Source: Capitella teleta
Lineage: Eukaryota > Annelida > Polychaeta > Capitellidae
NCBI GenBank assembly: GCA_000328365.1
Contig: KB310551.1
Coordinates: 25,033 to 89,032, forward strand
Reading direction: 5' to 3'
Length of the DNA: 64,000 nucleotides
Below are positions 63,117 through 64,000 of the stretch, piece after piece (position 1 is the first letter of the stretch; every line of letters begins with the position of its first letter). Made by a program: the position numbers and the translations under genes. A model generated the notes under the pieces. That model was given only the letters and a program-made list of their open reading frames with translations. It made no database searches and was not told where the DNA came from.

Positions 63117-63327
63117 ATCCAATTTTTCCCCGTCATTCAGCTCGTCACCCGTAAACGTATCAGATAGAACCAACCGTAAAACACGTCACATGATCACTAT
63201 ACATCCGCGCGCTATTCTTATTACGCGCCATATTGAGATCAGGCATCCGTTACGACCGATGACATCATGCCAACGCACCACTCGACCATCTGTCAATCTA
63301 TCTACCCCTTGTGTTGATGATTCGCAG
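63117..63327 (+). CDS. Internal exon candidate, 211 nt
   Basis: A good acceptor (ACTGTTTACCTCAG) and a very good donor (TTCGCAG|GTATGT) enclose a 70-codon frame, phase 2 to phase 0, without a stop. It is Ser/Thr/Arg/His-rich: SNFSPSFSSSPVNVSDRTNR near the start and TTRPSVNLSTPCVDDSQ at the end, as in a disordered region. No family is recognised. A 100-codon minus-strand frame overlaps it, so coding strand is not certain. Confidence 0.35.
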
Positions 63328-64000
63328 GTATGTTTAGAGTAATTAGCTCGGCCATTGAAAGGTAGCAGCGCTATTAATCGACTGATAACGTGTGTGAATA
63401 TATACAACACCGTTCGCAAAAACAAACTGACTTGCAAAGCACACGCTTCTCCACAAATAGGTTTGCTTGAAAGGCTTTGGAATGACATAAGGCTGCTTGT
63501 TCACCAAGGATATGCCGCAACAGCGATCCTGTGAGGCATTTCCTTATGTCTATACATTCCTGAGTTACGAAATTAGCAAGATGTCGATATTGGTAGTCGT
63601 ATTTATGTATATATTAGTAGATCAGTGAACCATGGTATCAATATGTCAATGCCATAAGCGAGGCCAGAATGGATAAAGTTACGATATTACTATTTGCGAT
63701 GTAACATCGCTTAAAATTAGGGGAAATCTGGGTCAGGGTCATATAAATCAAGTATGTGATTATACATTAATTACACAAAAGCCACGGAAATGTTATGTAA
63801 TCTACTGACCCAAATATCCCAATGATGCTTGCCGCTGTACTTCCCTGTGGAGTATAAACACAGGATCCACCCCCCCCCCCTCTCTGAGCAAAAGCTTGTC
63901 TGTCAACCTCATCATCCAATCTGCACACGGAAGCTAAGCCAGCACTAAAAGCGACTGTAGCATTGACATTAATTCCAGCTGACATGCATCTGAATCCAAT
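63328..64000. other. Right flank, no supported gene
   Basis: A minus-strand frame at 63767-63985 (SAGINVNATVAFSAGLASVC) runs through a G tract and has no splice or domain support. Confidence 0.4.

Overview
This is AT-rich, intron-rich animal nuclear DNA from a draft assembly (one 50-N gap, two single Ns). There are no operons, ribosome binding sites or CRISPR arrays. The recognisable genes (ZC2HC1-type zinc finger, FAM53-type nuclear protein, YitH-like two-domain GNAT acyltransferase), the hAT, mariner-like and LINE debris, and the many simple repeats suit a marine invertebrate. A deuterostome such as a hemichordate, echinoderm or lancelet is plausible, but the sequence alone does not fix the species.

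Layout, left to right. 0-3.4 kb: a decayed LINE fragment (about 650-1840), a long TTA microsatellite and a hAT-like end. 3.4-12.7 kb: a plus-strand ZC2HC1 gene with an ETS-type promoter motif, a non-coding first exon and three coding exons (641 aa). A complete non-autonomous hAT element with a perfect 8-bp target duplication sits just inside its first coding-exon donor. 13.0-13.4 kb: a possible small TATA-driven intronless gene. 17.1-18.4 kb: a three-exon GNAT/Acetyltransf_18 gene (308 aa). 19.1 kb: a small signal-peptide ORF. 20.7-21.9 kb: a TIR element carrying a 0.94-kb block that recurs inverted and near-identical at 46.35-47.30 kb; both copies end at the same 51-bp palindrome. 22-34 kb: mostly featureless, with two inward-facing transposon termini and one tRNA-derived SINE. 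34.0-36.85 kb: a minus-strand APE/RT LINE lacking its YADD block. 37.6 and 49.5 kb: two isolated, phase-compatible plus-strand exons of an unrecognised gene. 38.6-41.1 kb: several minus-strand open frames of uncertain status. 45.2-47.6 kb: more mariner-like pieces. 47.88-49.40 kb: a TIR-bounded, TTAA-flanked DNA transposon with an acidic ORF. 51.1 kb: an exon-like segment with a Ly6-like cysteine pattern. 54.7-56.3 kb: the 5' and central exons of a FAM53 (simplet) family gene. 61.3-61.7 and 63.1-63.3 kb: further exon candidates.

The genes are independent host genes and do not form a pathway. I found no convincing undescribed biological system. The most informative observations are mobile-element insertions, the duplicated palindrome-bounded block, a start-stop uORF in ZC2HC1, and orphan exons that transcript data could assemble. 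All splice sites were called by eye from GT/AG context, frame and phase.
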